A stretch of DNA of 64,000 bases from Colius striatus (taxonomy: Eukaryota > Chordata > Aves > Coliiformes > Coliidae): the NCBI RefSeq assembly GCF_028858725.1, contig NC_084775.1:16910597-16974596 (forward strand), read 5' to 3'. The position numbers and the translations under genes are program-made. Shown here piece by piece: positions 1 to 12,560 of the stretch. The notes beneath the pieces are model-generated. The model saw only the letters and a list, made by a program, of their open reading frames with translations. It searched no databases and was not told the DNA's origin. Numbering within the stretch: the stretch's first letter is position 1; each line of letters begins with the position of its first letter.

Positions 1-2049
1 TCCCATCCCAGCCTCAGAGTCCCATCTTATTCCAAGGGTCCTATCCCTGGAGTCTGATCCCTTCCCAGTCCCATCTCATCCCCAGAGTCCCATTCCAATC
101 TCAAGATCTAATTCCATCGCATTACTGGGGTCCCATCCCAACCACAGGGTCCCATCCCAGCCCCAGGGTCCTATCCCCAGGGTCCCATCCCAGTCCCAGG
201 ATCCCATCCCATCCCTGAGATCCCACCCCTGGGGTCCCATCCCACCCCTGGGGTCCCATCCCATCCCTGAGGTCCCATCGCAGTCCCATCCCATCCCATC
301 CCTGGGGTCCTATCCTAACCTCAGGATCCCATCCCTGGAGTCCCATCCCATCCCTGGGGTCCCATCCCATCCCACCCCTGAAGTCCCATCCCTGGGGTCC
401 CATCCCAACCTCAGGGTCCCGTCCCACCCCTGGGGACGCATCCCACCCCTGGGGTCCCATCCCAGTCTCATCCCACCCCTGGAGTCCCATCCCAGTCCTA
501 TACCATCCGACCCCTGAGGTCCCACCCCTGGGGTCCCATCCCATCCCACCCCTGGGGTCCCATCCAGTCCCACCCCACACCTGGGGTCCCATCAGGTCCC
601 ACCCCACCCCTGGGGACCCATCCCACCCCACCCCTGGCGACTCATCACACCCCTGGGGTCCCATCCAGTCCCATACCACCCCTGGGGTCCCATCCAGTCC
701 CATCCAAACCCTGGGGTCCCATCACACCCCTGAAGTCCCATCCAAACCTCAGGGTCCCATCCAAACCTCAGGGTCCCATCCCAACCTCAGGGTCCCATCC
801 CACCCCTGGGGTCCCACCCCTGCGGTCGCATCCCACCCCTGGGGTCCCATCCCAGTGTCATCTCACCCCTGGAGTCCCACCCCAGTCCTATACCATCCCA
901 CCCCTAAGGTCCAACCCCTGTGGTCCCATCCCATCCCAGCCCTGGGATCTCATCCAGTCCCATTCCATCCCATGCCATCCCACCCCTGGGGTCCCATCCC
1001 ATCTCACCCCTGGGGTCCGATCCCACCCCACCCCTGGATACTCATCCCACCCCTGGGGTCCCATCCCATCCCAGCCCTGGGGTCCCATCCCTACCCTGGG
1101 GTTCCATCCAGTCCCATCCCACCCCTGGGGTCCCATCCCACCCCTGGGGTTCCATCCCATCCCACCCCTTGGGACCCATCCCAACCCTAGGGTCCCATCC
1201 CAACCCATCCCACCCCTTGGGTCCCATCCCACCCCTGGGGTCCCATCAGATCCCATCCCACCCCTGAAGTTCCATCCCTGGGGTCCCATCCAAACCTCAG
1301 TGTCCCATCCAAACCTCAGGGTCCCATCCCACCCCTGGGGTCCCATCGCAGTGTCATCCCAACCCTGGAGTCCCATCCCACTTCTATCCCGTCCCACCCC
1401 TGGGGTCCCATCCAGTCCCATCCCACCCAACCCCTGGGGTCCCATCCAGTCCCATCTCACCCCTGGGGTCACATCCAGTCTCATCCCACCCCTGGGGTCC
1501 CATCCCGTCCTACCCCTGGGGTCCCATCCAATCCCATCCCGAACCCTGGGGTCCCATCCCATCCCACCCCTGAAGTCCCATCCCTGAAGTCCCATCCCTG
1601 GGGTCCCATCCCTGGGGTCCCATCCCAGTCCTATCCCATACCACCCCTGAGGTCCCACCCCTGGGGTCCTATCCCATCCCACCCCTGGGGACCCATCCCA
1701 CCCCTGGGGACCCATCCCACCCCTGGGGTCCCATCCCACCCCTGGAGACTCATCCCATCCCTGGTGTCCCATCCCATCCCACCCCTTGGGTCCCAACCAG
1801 TCCCATCCCATCCCAAACGTGGGGTCCCCTCCCATCCCACCCCTGGGGTCCCATCCCATTCCATCCCATCCCACCCCTGGGGTCCCATCCCATCCCACCC
1901 CTGGGGTCCCATCCAGTCCCATCCCAATCCTGGGGTCCCATCCCACCCCTGAACTCCCATCCTTGGGGTCCCATCCAAACCTCAGGGTCCCATCCCACCC
2001 CTGGGGTCCCACCCCTGGGGTCCCACCCCTGGGGTCGCATCCCATCCCT

Positions 2050-2350
2050 GGATGGGACCCCAGGGGCGGAATGGGACTGGATGGGACCCCAGGGGTGGGA
2101 TGGGACCCCAGGTTTGGGATGGGATGGGACTGGATGGGACCCCAGGGGTGGGATGGGATGGGACCCCAGGGGTGGGATGAGTCTCCAGGGGTGGGATGGG
2201 GTGGGATGGGACCCCAGGGGTGGGATGAGTCTCCAGGGGTGGGATGGGGTGGGATGGGACCCCAGGGGTGGGGTGAGTCCCCAGGGGTGGGATGGGATGC
2301 GACCCCAGGGGTGGGATGGGACCCCAGGGGTGGGATGGGACTCGATGGGA
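2050..2350. repeat. Strand-inverted cassette 1 in minisatellite A
   Basis: Here the array flips to the reverse complement (ATGGGACCCCAGGGGTGGG) for about 300 bp. Entry is through CCATCCCTGGATGGG and exit through CTCGATGGGACCCATCCCAG, both near-perfect palindromes. The same entry and exit sequences bound the other cassettes. Confidence 0.9.
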
Positions 2351-3458
2351 CCCATCCCAGTCCTGAGGTCCCACCCCTGGGCTCCCATCCCGTCCCACCC
2401 CTGGGATCCCATCCCACCCCTGGAGTCCCTCCCCTGGGGTCCCATCCCAGTGTCATCCCACCCCTGGAGTCCCATCCCAGTCCTATCCCATCCCACCCCT
2501 GAGGTCCCACCCCTGGGGTCCCATCCCATCCCAGCCCTGGGGTCCCATCCAGTCCCATCCCACTCCTGGGGTCCCATCCCATCCCACCCTGTGGGGTCCC
2601 ATCCCATCCCATCCCACCCTGTGGGGTCCCATCCCATCCCACTCCTGGGGTCCCATCTCATCCCACCCCTTGGGTCCCATCCCACCCCTTGGGTCCCATC
2701 CCACCCCTGCGGACTCACCCCATCCCACCCCTGGGGTCCCATCCCATCCCACCCCTGGGGACTCATCCCACCCCTGGGGTCCCATCCCATCCCATCCCAT
2801 CCCATCCCACGCCTGGGTTCCCATCCCATCCCAACCCTGGGGTCCTATCCCAACTCTGGGGTTCCATCCGACCCCTGGGGTCCCATCCCATCCCACCCCT
2901 GGGGTCCCATCCCACCCCTTGGGTCCCATCCCACCCCTGGGGCCCCATCCCATCCCACCCCTGGGGTCCCATCCCACCCCTTGGGTCCCATCCCATTCCA
3001 TCCCATCCCACCCCTTGGGTCCCATCCCACCCCTGGGGTCCCATCCTATTACACCCCTGAGGACTCGTCCCACCCCTTGGGTCCCATCCTATCCCACCCC
3101 TGGGGTCCTATCCAGTCCCATCCCACCCCATCCCTGGGGTCCCATCCCACCCCATCCCTGGGGTCCCATCCAGTCCCATCCCAACCCTGGAGTCCCATCC
3201 CACCCCTCAAGTCCCAGCCCTGGGGTCCCATCCCAACCTCAGGGTCCCATCCCACCCGTGGGGTCCCACCCCTGCAGTCGCATCCCAACCCTGGGGTCCC
3301 ATCCCAGTGTCATCCCACCCTTGGAGTCCCATCCCAGTCCTATCCCATCCCACCCCTGGGGTCCCATCCCATCCCAGCCCTGGGGTCCCATCCAGTCCCA
3401 ACCCATGCCATTCCATCCCATCCCACCCCTGGGGACTCATCCCACCCCTGGGGTCCGG

Positions 3459-3532
3459 TCCCATCCCATCCCGTCCCATCCCATCCCATCCCATCCCATC
3501 CCATCCCATCCCATCCCATCCCATCCCATCCC
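3459..3532. repeat. Near-pure (CCCAT)n run
   Basis: About 15 uninterrupted TCCCA/CCCAT pentamers inside minisatellite A, with one CCCGT variant. The minus strand is (GGGAT)n, which fits the G3N2 quadruplex pattern; the plus strand could form an i-motif. A second copy lies at 5,967-6,042. Confidence 0.9.
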
Positions 3533-4689
3533 ACGCCTGGGGTCCCATCCCATCCCACCCCTTGGTTCCCATCCTATCCCACCCCTGGGGTCCTATCCAG
3601 TCCCATCCCACTGCACCCCTGGGGTCCCATCCCACCCCATCCCTGGGGTCCCATCCCACCCCTGGGGTCCCATCCAGTCCCATCCCAACCCTGGAGTCCC
3701 ATCCCACCCCTCAAGTCCCAGCCCTGGGGTCCCATCCCAACCTCAGGGTCCCATCCCACCCGTGGGGTCCCACCCCTGCAGTCGCATCCCAACCCTGGGG
3801 TCCCATCCCAGTGTCATCCCACCCTTGGAGTCCCATCCCAGTCCCATCCCATCCCAGCCCTGGGGTCCCATCCAGTCCCATCCCACCCCTGGGGTCCCAT
3901 CCCATCCCATCCCTGGGGTCCGATCCCACCCCACCCCTGGATACTCATCCCACCCCTGGGTTCCCATCCCATCCCATCCCACCCCTGGGGTCCCATCCCA
4001 TCCCACCCCTGGGGTCCCATCCTATCTCACCCCTGTGGACTCATCCCACCCCTGGGGTCCAATCCAATCCCATCCCACCCCTGAGGTCCCAGCCCTGGGG
4101 TCCCATCCCATCCCATCCCTGGGGTCCCATCCCTACCCTGGGGTTCCATCCAGTCCCATCCCACCCCTGGGGTCCCATCCCACCCCTGGGGTTCCATCCC
4201 ATCCCACCCCTTGGGACCCATCCCAACCCTAGGGTCCCATCCCATCCCATCCCACCCCTTGGGTCCCATCCCACCCCTGGGGTCCTATCCCATCCCACCC
4301 CTGGGGACCCATCCCACCCCTGGGGACCCATCCCACCCCTGGGGTCCCATCCCACCCCTGGAGACTCATCCCATCCCTGGTGTCCCATCCCATCCCACCC
4401 CTTGGGTCCCAACCAGTCCCATCCCATCCCAAACGTGGGGTCCCCTCCCATCCCACCCCTGGGGTCCCATCCCATTCCATCCCATCCCACCCCTGGGGTC
4501 CCATCCCATCCCACCCCTGGGGTCCCATCCCATCCCACCCCTGGGGTCCCATCCAGTCCCATCCCAATCCTGGGGTCCCATCCCACCCCTGAACTCCCAT
4601 CCTTGGGGTCCCATCCAAACCTCAGGGTCCCATCCCACCCCTGGGGTCCCACCCCTGGGGTCCCACCCCTGGGGTCGCATCCCATCCCT

Positions 4690-4961
4690 GGATGGGACCC
4701 CAGGGGCGGAATGGGACTGGATGGGACCCCAGGGGTGGGATGGGACCCCAGGTTTGGGATGGGATGGGACTGGATGGGACCCCAGGGGTGGGATGGGATG
4801 GGACCCCAGGGGTGGGATGAGTCTCCAGGGGTGGGATGGCGTGGGATGGGACCTCAGGGGTGGGATGGGACCCCAGGGGTGGGGTGAGTCCCCAGGGGTG
4901 GGATGGGATGCGACCCCAGGGGTGGGATGGGACCCCAGGGGTGGGATGGGACTCGATGGGA
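4690..4961. repeat. Strand-inverted cassette 2 in minisatellite A
   Basis: About 272 bp of reverse-complement units with the same entry (CCTGGATGGG) and exit (GATGGGACCCATC) junctions as cassette 1. It lacks one internal block relative to cassette 1 and is essentially the same as cassette 3. Confidence 0.9.
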
Positions 4962-5966
4962 CCCATCCCAGTCCTGAGGTCCCACCCCTGGGCTCCCATC
5001 CCGTCCCACCCCTGGGATCCCATCCCACCCCTGGAGTCCCTCCCCTGGGGTCCCATCCCAGTGTCATCCCACCCCTGGAGTCCCATCCCAGTCCTATCCC
5101 ATCCCACCCCTGAGGTCCCACCCCTGGGGTCCCATCCCATCCCACCCTGTGGGGTCCCATCCCATCCCACTCCTGGGGTCCCATCTCATCCCACCCCTTG
5201 GGTCCCATCCCACCCCTTGGGTCCCATCCCACCCCTGCGGACTCACCCCATCCCACCCCTGGGGTCCCATCCCATCCCACCCCTGGGGACTCATCCCACC
5301 CCTGGGGTCCCATCCCATCCCATCCCATCCCATCCCACGCCTGGGTTCCCATCCCATCCCAACCCTGGGGTCCTATCCCAACTCTGGGGTTCCATCCGAC
5401 CCCTGGGGTCCCATCCCATCCCACCCCTGGGGTCCCATCCCACCCCTTGGGTCCCATCCCACCCCTGGGGCCCCATCCCATCCCACCCCTGGGGTCCCAT
5501 CCCACCCCTTGGGTCCCATCCCATTCCATCCCATCCCACCCCTTGGGTCCCATCCCACCCCTGGGGTCCCATCCTATTACACCCCTGAGGACTCGTCCCA
5601 CCCCTTGGGTCCCATCCTATCCCACCCCTGGGGTCCTATCCAGTCCCATCCCACCCCATCCCTGGGGTCCCATCCCACCCCATCCCTGGGGTCCCATCCA
5701 GTCCCATCCCAACCCTGGAGTCCCATCCCACCCCTCAAGTCCCAGCCCTGGGGTCCCATCCCAACCTCAGGGTCCCATCCCACCCGTGGGGTCCCACCCC
5801 TGCAGTCGCATCCCAACCCTGGGGTCCCATCCCAGTGTCATCCCACCCTTGGAGTCCCATCCCAGTCCTATCCCATCCCACCCCTGGGGTCCCATCCCAT
5901 CCCAGCCCTGGGGTCCCATCCAGTCCCAACCCATGCCATTCCATCCCATCCCACCCCTGGGGTCCG

Positions 5967-6042
5967 GTCCCATCCCATCCCGTCCCATCCCATCCCATCC
6001 CATCCCATCCCATCCCATCCCATCCCATCCCATCCCATCCCA
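5967..6042. repeat. Near-pure (CCCAT)n run, second copy
   Basis: This is the higher-order-repeat counterpart of the run at 3,459-3,532, again flanked by GGGGTCCGGTCCCATC on the left and CCACGCCTGGGG on the right. Confidence 0.88.
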
Positions 6043-7169
6043 CGCCTGGGGTCCCATCCCATCCCACCCCTTGGTTCCCATCCTATCCCACCCCTGGGGT
6101 CCTATCCAGTCCCATCCCACTGCACCCCTGGGGTCCCATCCCACCCCATCCCTGGGGTCCCATCCCACCCCTGGGGTCCCATCCAGTCCCATCCCAACCC
6201 TGGAGTCCCATCCCACCCCTCAAGTCCCAGCCCTGGGGTCCCATCCCAACCTCAGGGTCCCATCCCACCCGTGGGGTCCCACCCCTGCAGTCGCATCCCA
6301 ACCCTGGGGTCCCATCCCAGTGTCATCCCACCCTTGGAGTCCCATCCCAGTCCCATCCCATCCCAGCCCTGGGGTCCCATCCAGTCCCATCCCACCCCTG
6401 GGGTCCCATCCCATCCCATCCCTGGGGTCCGATCCCACCCCACCCCTGGATACTCATCCCACCCCTGGGTTCCCATCCCATCCCACCCCTGGGGTCCCAT
6501 CCCATCCCACCCCTGGGGTCCCATCCTATCTCACCCCTGTGGACTCATCCCACCCCTGGGGTCCAATCCAATCCCATCCCACCCCTGAGGTCCCAGCCCT
6601 GGGGTCCCATCCCATCCCATCCCTGGGGTCCCATCCCTACCCTGGGGTTCCATCCAGTCCCATCCCACCCCTGGGGTCCCATCCCACCCCTGGGGTTCCA
6701 TCCCATCCCACCCCTTGGGACCCATCCCAACCCTAGGGTCCCATCCCATCCCATCCCACCCCTTGGGTCCCATCCCACCCCTGGGGTCCTATCCCATCCC
6801 ACCCCTGGGGACCCATCCCACCCCTGGGGACCCATCCCACCCCTGGGGTCCCATCCCACCCCTGGAGACTCATCCCATCCCTGGTGTCCCATCCCATCCC
6901 ACCCCTTGGGTCCCAACCAGTCCCATCCCATCCCAAACGTGGGGTCCCCTCCCATCCCACCCCTGGGGTCCCATCCCATTCCATCCCATCCCACCCCTGG
7001 GGTCCCATCCCATCCCACCCCTGGGGTCCCATCCAGTCCCATCCCAATCCTGGGGTCCCATCCCACCCCTGAACTCCCATCCTTGGGGTCCCATCCAAAC
7101 CTCAGGGTCCCATCCCACCCCTGGGGTCCCACCCCTGGGGTCCCACCCCTGGGGTCGCATCCCATCCCT

Positions 7170-7441
7170 GGATGGGACCCCAGGGGCGGAATGGGACTGG
7201 ATGGGACCCCAGGGGTGGGATGGGACCCCAGGTTTGGGATGGGATGGGACTGGATGGGACCCCAGGGGTGGGATGGGATGGGACCCCAGGGGTGGGATGA
7301 GTCTCCAGGGGTGGGATGGCGTGGGATGGGACCTCAGGGGTGGGATGGGACCCCAGGGGTGGGGTGAGTCCCCAGGGGTGGGATGGGATGCGACCCCAGG
7401 GGTGGGATGGGACCCCAGGGGTGGGATGGGACTCGATGGGA
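7170..7441. repeat. Strand-inverted cassette 3 in minisatellite A
   Basis: About 272 bp of reverse-complement units, matching cassette 2 at an offset of 2,480 bp and with identical palindromic junctions. Confidence 0.9.
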
Positions 7442-9649
7442 CCCATCCCAGTCCTGAGGTCCCACCCCTGGGCTCCCATCCCGTCCCACCCCTGGGATCC
7501 CATCCCACCCCTGGAGTCCCTCCCCTGGGGTCCCATCCCAGTGTCATCCCACCCCTGGAGTCCCATCCCAGTCCTATCCCATCCCACCCCTGAGGTCCCA
7601 CCCCTGGGGTCCCATCCCATCCCACCCTGTGGGGTCCCATCCCATCCCACTCCTGGGGTCCCATCTCATCCCACCCCTTGGGTCCCATCCCACCCCTTGG
7701 GTCCCATCCCACCCCTGCGGACTCACCCCATCCCACCCCTGGGGTCCCATCCCATCCCACCCCTGGGGACTCATCCCACCCCTGCGGTCCCATCCCATCC
7801 CATCCCATCCCACGCCTGGGTTCCCATCCCATCCCAACCCTGGGGTCCTATCCCAACCCTGGGGTCCCATCCCACCCCTTGGGTCCCATCCCACCCCTGG
7901 GGCCCCATCCCATCCCACCCCTGGGGTCCCATCCCACCCCTTGGGTCCCATCCCATTCCATCCCATCCCACCCCTTGGGTCCCATCCCAACCCTGGGGTC
8001 CCATCCTATTACACCCCTGAGGACTCGTCCCACCCCTTGGTTCCCATCCTATCCCACCCCTGGGGTCCTATCCAGTCCCATCCCACTGCACCCCTGGGGT
8101 CCCATCCCACCCCATCCCTGGGGTCCCATCCCATCCCACCCCTGGGGTCCCATCCAGTCCCATCCCAACCCTGGAGTCCCATCCCACCCCTCAAGTCCCA
8201 GCCCTGGGGTCCCATCCCAACCTCAGGGTCCCATCCCACCCGTGGGGTCCCACCCCTGCAGTCGCATCCCAACCCTGGGGTCCCATCCCAGTGTCATCCC
8301 ACCCTTGGAGTCCCATCCCAGTCTCATCCCATCCCAGCCCTGGGGTCCCATCCAGTCCCATCCCACCCCTGGGGTCCCATCCCATCCCACCCCTTGGGTC
8401 CCATCCCATCTCACCCCTGGGGTCCGATCCCACCCCACCCCTGGATACTCATCCCACCCCTGGGTTCCCATCCCACCCCTGGGGTCCCATCCTATCTCAC
8501 CCCTGGGGACTCATCCCACCCCTGGGGTCCAATCCAATCCCATCCCACCCCTGAGGTCCCAGCCCTGGGGTCCCATCCCATCCCAGCCCTGGGGTCCCAT
8601 CCCTACCCTGGGGTTCCATCCAGTCCCATCCCACCCCTGGGGTCCCATCCCACCCCTGGGGTTCCATCCCATCCCACCCCTTGGGACCCATCCCAACCCT
8701 AGGGTCCCATCCCATCCCATCCCATCCCACCCCTTGGGTCCCATCCCACCCCTGGGGTCCCATCCCATCCCACCCCTGAAGTTCCATCCCTGGGGTCCCA
8801 TCCAAACCTCAGTGTCCCATCCAAACCTCAGGGTCCCATACCACCCCTGGGGTCCCATCGCAGTGTCATCCCAACCCTGGAGTCCCATCCCACTTCTATC
8901 CCGTCCCACCCCTGGGGTCCCATCCAGTCCCATCCCACCCAACCCCTGGGGTCCCATCCAGTCCCATCTCACCCCTGGGGTCCCATCCAGTCCCATCCCA
9001 CCCCTGGGGTCCCATCCCGTCCCACCCCTGGGGTCCCATCCAGTCCCATCCCGAACCCTGGGGTCCCATCCCATCCCACCCCTGAAGTCCCATCCCTGGG
9101 GTCCCATCCCTGGGGTCCCATCCCAGTCCCATCCCAGTCCTATGCCATACCACCCCTGAGGTCCCAGCCCTGGGGTCCTATCCCATCCCAACCCTGGGGT
9201 CCCATCGAGTCCCATCCCACCCCTGGGGTCCCATCCCACCCCTGGGGTCGCATCCCATCCCACCCCTGGCGATTCATCCCACCCCTGGGGACCCATCCCA
9301 CCCCTGGGGTCCCATCCCACCCCTGGAGACTCATCCCATCCCTGGTGTCCCATCCCATCCCATCCCACCCCTTGGGTCCCAACCAGTCCCATCCCATCCC
9401 AAATGTGGGGTCCCATCCCATCCCACCCCTGGGGTCCCATCCCATCCCACCCCTGGGGTCCCATCCCATCCCACCCCTGGGGTTCCATCCCATCCCACCC
9501 CTGGGGTCCCATCCAGTCCCATCTCAATCCTGGGGTCCCATCCCACCCCTGAACTCCCATCCTTGGGGTCCCATCCAAACCTCAGGGTCCCATCCCACCC
9601 CTGGGGTCCCACCCCTGGGGTCCCACCCCTGGGGTCGCATCCCATCCCT

Positions 9650-9880
9650 GGATGGGACCCCAGGGGCGGAATGGGACTGGATGGGACCCCAGGGGTGGGA
9701 TGGGACCCCAGGTTTGGGATGGGATGGGACTGGATGGGACCCCAGGGGTGGGATGGGATGGGACCCCAGGGGTGGGATGAGTCTCCAGGGGTGGGATGGG
9801 GTGGGATGGGACCTCAGGGATGGGATGCGACCCCAGGGGTGGGATGGGACCCCAGGGGTGGGATGGGACTCGATGGGACC
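9650..9880. repeat. Strand-inverted cassette 4 in minisatellite A
   Basis: About 230 bp of reverse-complement units with the conserved junctions. It is shorter than cassettes 2 and 3 because internal units were lost. Confidence 0.9.
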
Positions 9881-12289
9881 CATCCCAGTCCTGTGGACCC
9901 ACCCCTGGGCTCCCATCCCGTCCCACCCCTGGGGTCCCATCCCACCCCTGGGCTCCCATCCCATCCCTCCCCTGGGGTCCCATCCCACCCCTGGGGTCCC
10001 ATCCCGTCCCACCCCTGGGGTCCCATCCAGTCCCATCCCACCCCTGGGGTCCCATCCCACCCCTGAAGTCCCACCCCTGGGGTCCCATCCCAGTTTAATC
10101 CCACCCCTGGAGTCCCATCCCAGTCCTATCCCATCCCACCCCTGAGGTCCCACTCCTGGGGTCCCATCCCATCCCAGCCCTGGGGTCCCATCCCATCCCA
10201 CCCTGTGGGGTCCCATCCCATCCCACTCCTGGGGTCCCATCTCATCCCACCCCTTGGGTCCCATCCCACCCCTTGGGTCCCATCACACCCCTGCGGACTC
10301 ACCCCATCCCACCCCTGGGGTCCCATCCCATCCCACCCCTGGGGACTCATCCCACCCCTGGGGTCCCATCCCATCCCATCCCACGCCTGGGTTCCCATCC
10401 CATCCCAACCCTGGGGTCCAATCCAGTCCCATCCCATCCCATCCCAACCCTGGGGTCCTATCCCAACTCTGGGGTCCCATCCCACCCCTGGGGCCCCATC
10501 CCATCCCACCCCTTGGGTCCCATCCCACCCCTGGGGTCCCATCCCACCCCTGGGGTCCCATCCCACCCCTTGGGTCCCATCCCATTCCATCCCATCCCAC
10601 CCCTTGGGTCCCATCCCACCCCTGGGGTCCCATCCTATTACACCCCTGAGGACTCGTCCCACCCCTTGGGTCCCATCCTATCCCACCCCTGGGGTCCTAT
10701 CCAGTCCCATCCCACCCCATCCCTGGGGTCCCATCCCACCCCATCCCTGGGGTCCCATCCAGTCCCATCCCAACCCTGGAGTCCCATCCCACCCCTCAAG
10801 TCCCAGCCCTGGGGTCCCATCCCAACCTCAGGGTCCCATCCCACCCGTGGGGTCCCACCCCTGCAGTCGCATCCCAACCCTGGGGTCCCATCCCAGTGTC
10901 ATCCCACCCTTGGAGTCCCATCCCAGTCCTATCCCATCCCACCCCTGGGGTCCCATCCCAGCCCTGGGGTCCCATCCAGTCCCAACCCATGCCATTCCAT
11001 CCCATCCCACCCCTGGGGACTCATCCCACCCCTGGGGTCCGGTCCCATCCCATCCCATCCCATCCCATCCCACGCCTGGGGTCCCATCCCATCCCACCCC
11101 TTGGGTCCCATCCCATCCTACCCCTTGGGACTCATCCCACCCCTGGGGTTCCATCCCATTCCATCCCATCCCATCCCAGCCCTTGGGTCACATCCCATCC
11201 CACCCCTTGGGTCCCATCCCACCCCTTGGGTCCCATCCCATCCCACTCCTGGGGTCCCATCCAGTTCCACCCCTGGGGTCCAATCCAGTCCCAACCTTGG
11301 GGTCCCATCCAGTTCCATCCCATCCCATCCCACCCCTGGGGGCCAATCCCACCCCTGGGGTCCTATCCCATCCCACCCCTGGGGTCCCATCCCACCCCTG
11401 GGGACTCATCCCACCCCTTAGTTCCCATCCCATCCCTTGATTCCCATTCCTGGGGTCCCATCCCAACCTCAGGGTCCCATCCCACCCCTAGGGTCCCACT
11501 CCTTTGATCGCATCCCACCCCTGGGGTCCCATCCCAGTGTCATCTCACCCCCGGAGTCCCACCCCAGTCCTATACCATCCCACCCCTAAGGTCCAACCCC
11601 TGTGGTCCCATCACATCCCAGCCCTGGGATCTCATCCAGTCCCATTCCATCCCATCCCATCCCACCCCTGAAGTCCCATCCCATCCCACCCCTGAATTTC
11701 CCATCCCATCCCACCCCTGGGGTCCCATCCAGTCTCATCCCACCCAACCCCTGGGGTCCCATCCAGTCCCATCCCACCCCTGGGGTCCCATCCAGTCCCA
11801 TCCCTGGGGTCCCATCCAGTCCCATCCCGAACCCTGGGGTCCCATCCCATCCCTCCCCTGGGGTCCCATCCCTGGGGTCCCATCCCTGGGGTCCCATCCC
11901 AGTCCCATCCCAGTCCTATCCCATCCCACCCCTGAGGTCCCACCCCTGGGGTCCTATCCCATCCCTACCCTGGGGTCCCATCGAGTCCCATCCCTCCCCT
12001 GGGGACCCATCCCACCCCTGGGGTCCCATCCCACTGCTGGAGACTCATCCCATCCCTGGGGTCCCATCCCACCCCTGGGGTGCCATCCCATTCCATCCCA
12101 TCCCACCCCTGGGGTTCCATCCCATCCCACCCCTGGGGTTCCATCCCATCCCACCCCTGAGGTTCCATCCAGTCCCATCCCAATCCTGGGGTCCCATCCC
12201 ACCCCTAAACTCCCATCCTTGGGGTCCCATCCAAACCTCAGTGTCCCATCCCACCCCTGGGGTCCCACCCCTGGGGTCGCATCCCATCC

Positions 12290-12560
12290 CTGGATGGGAC
12301 CCTGGGGGTGGGATGGGACCCCAGGTTTGGGATGGGATGGGACTGGATGGGACCCCAGGGGTGGGATGGGATGGGACGGGACCCCAGGGGTGGGATGAGT
12401 CTCCAGGGGTGGGATGGGATGGGATGGGACCTCAGGGGTGGGATGGGACCTCAGGGGTGGGATGGGACCCCAGGGGTGGGGTGAGTCCCCAGGGGTGGGA
12501 TGGGATGCGACCCCAGGGGTGGGATGGGACCCCAGGGGTGGGATGGTACTCGATGGGACC
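12290..12560. repeat. Strand-inverted cassette 5 in minisatellite A
   Basis: About 270 bp of reverse-complement units with the conserved junctions. The entry side lacks the first inverted unit seen in cassettes 1-4. Confidence 0.88.

Larger units (their letters stand above)
2050..12290. repeat. Higher-order repeat of minisatellite A, about 2.5-kb units
   Basis: The same ordered series of variant units recurs. The junction GTCGCATCCCATCCCTGGAT falls at about 2,050, 4,690, 7,170, 9,650 and 12,290, giving spacings of 2,640, 2,480, 2,480 and 2,640 bp. Long blocks between the junctions match over hundreds of bases (for example 3,049-3,288 with 5,577-5,816, offset 2,528). This indicates amplification of a composite 2.5-kb block by unequal exchange, later than the birth of the 20-bp unit. 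Divergence rises toward 14 kb. Confidence 0.85.

Noticed and set aside
2081-4084. 667-codon plus-strand frame encoding [11 protein letters not shown]-like and [11 protein letters not shown]-like repeats
   Set aside because: A translation of minisatellite A and its inverted cassette. All six frames are open over long spans, so openness is not evidence of coding.
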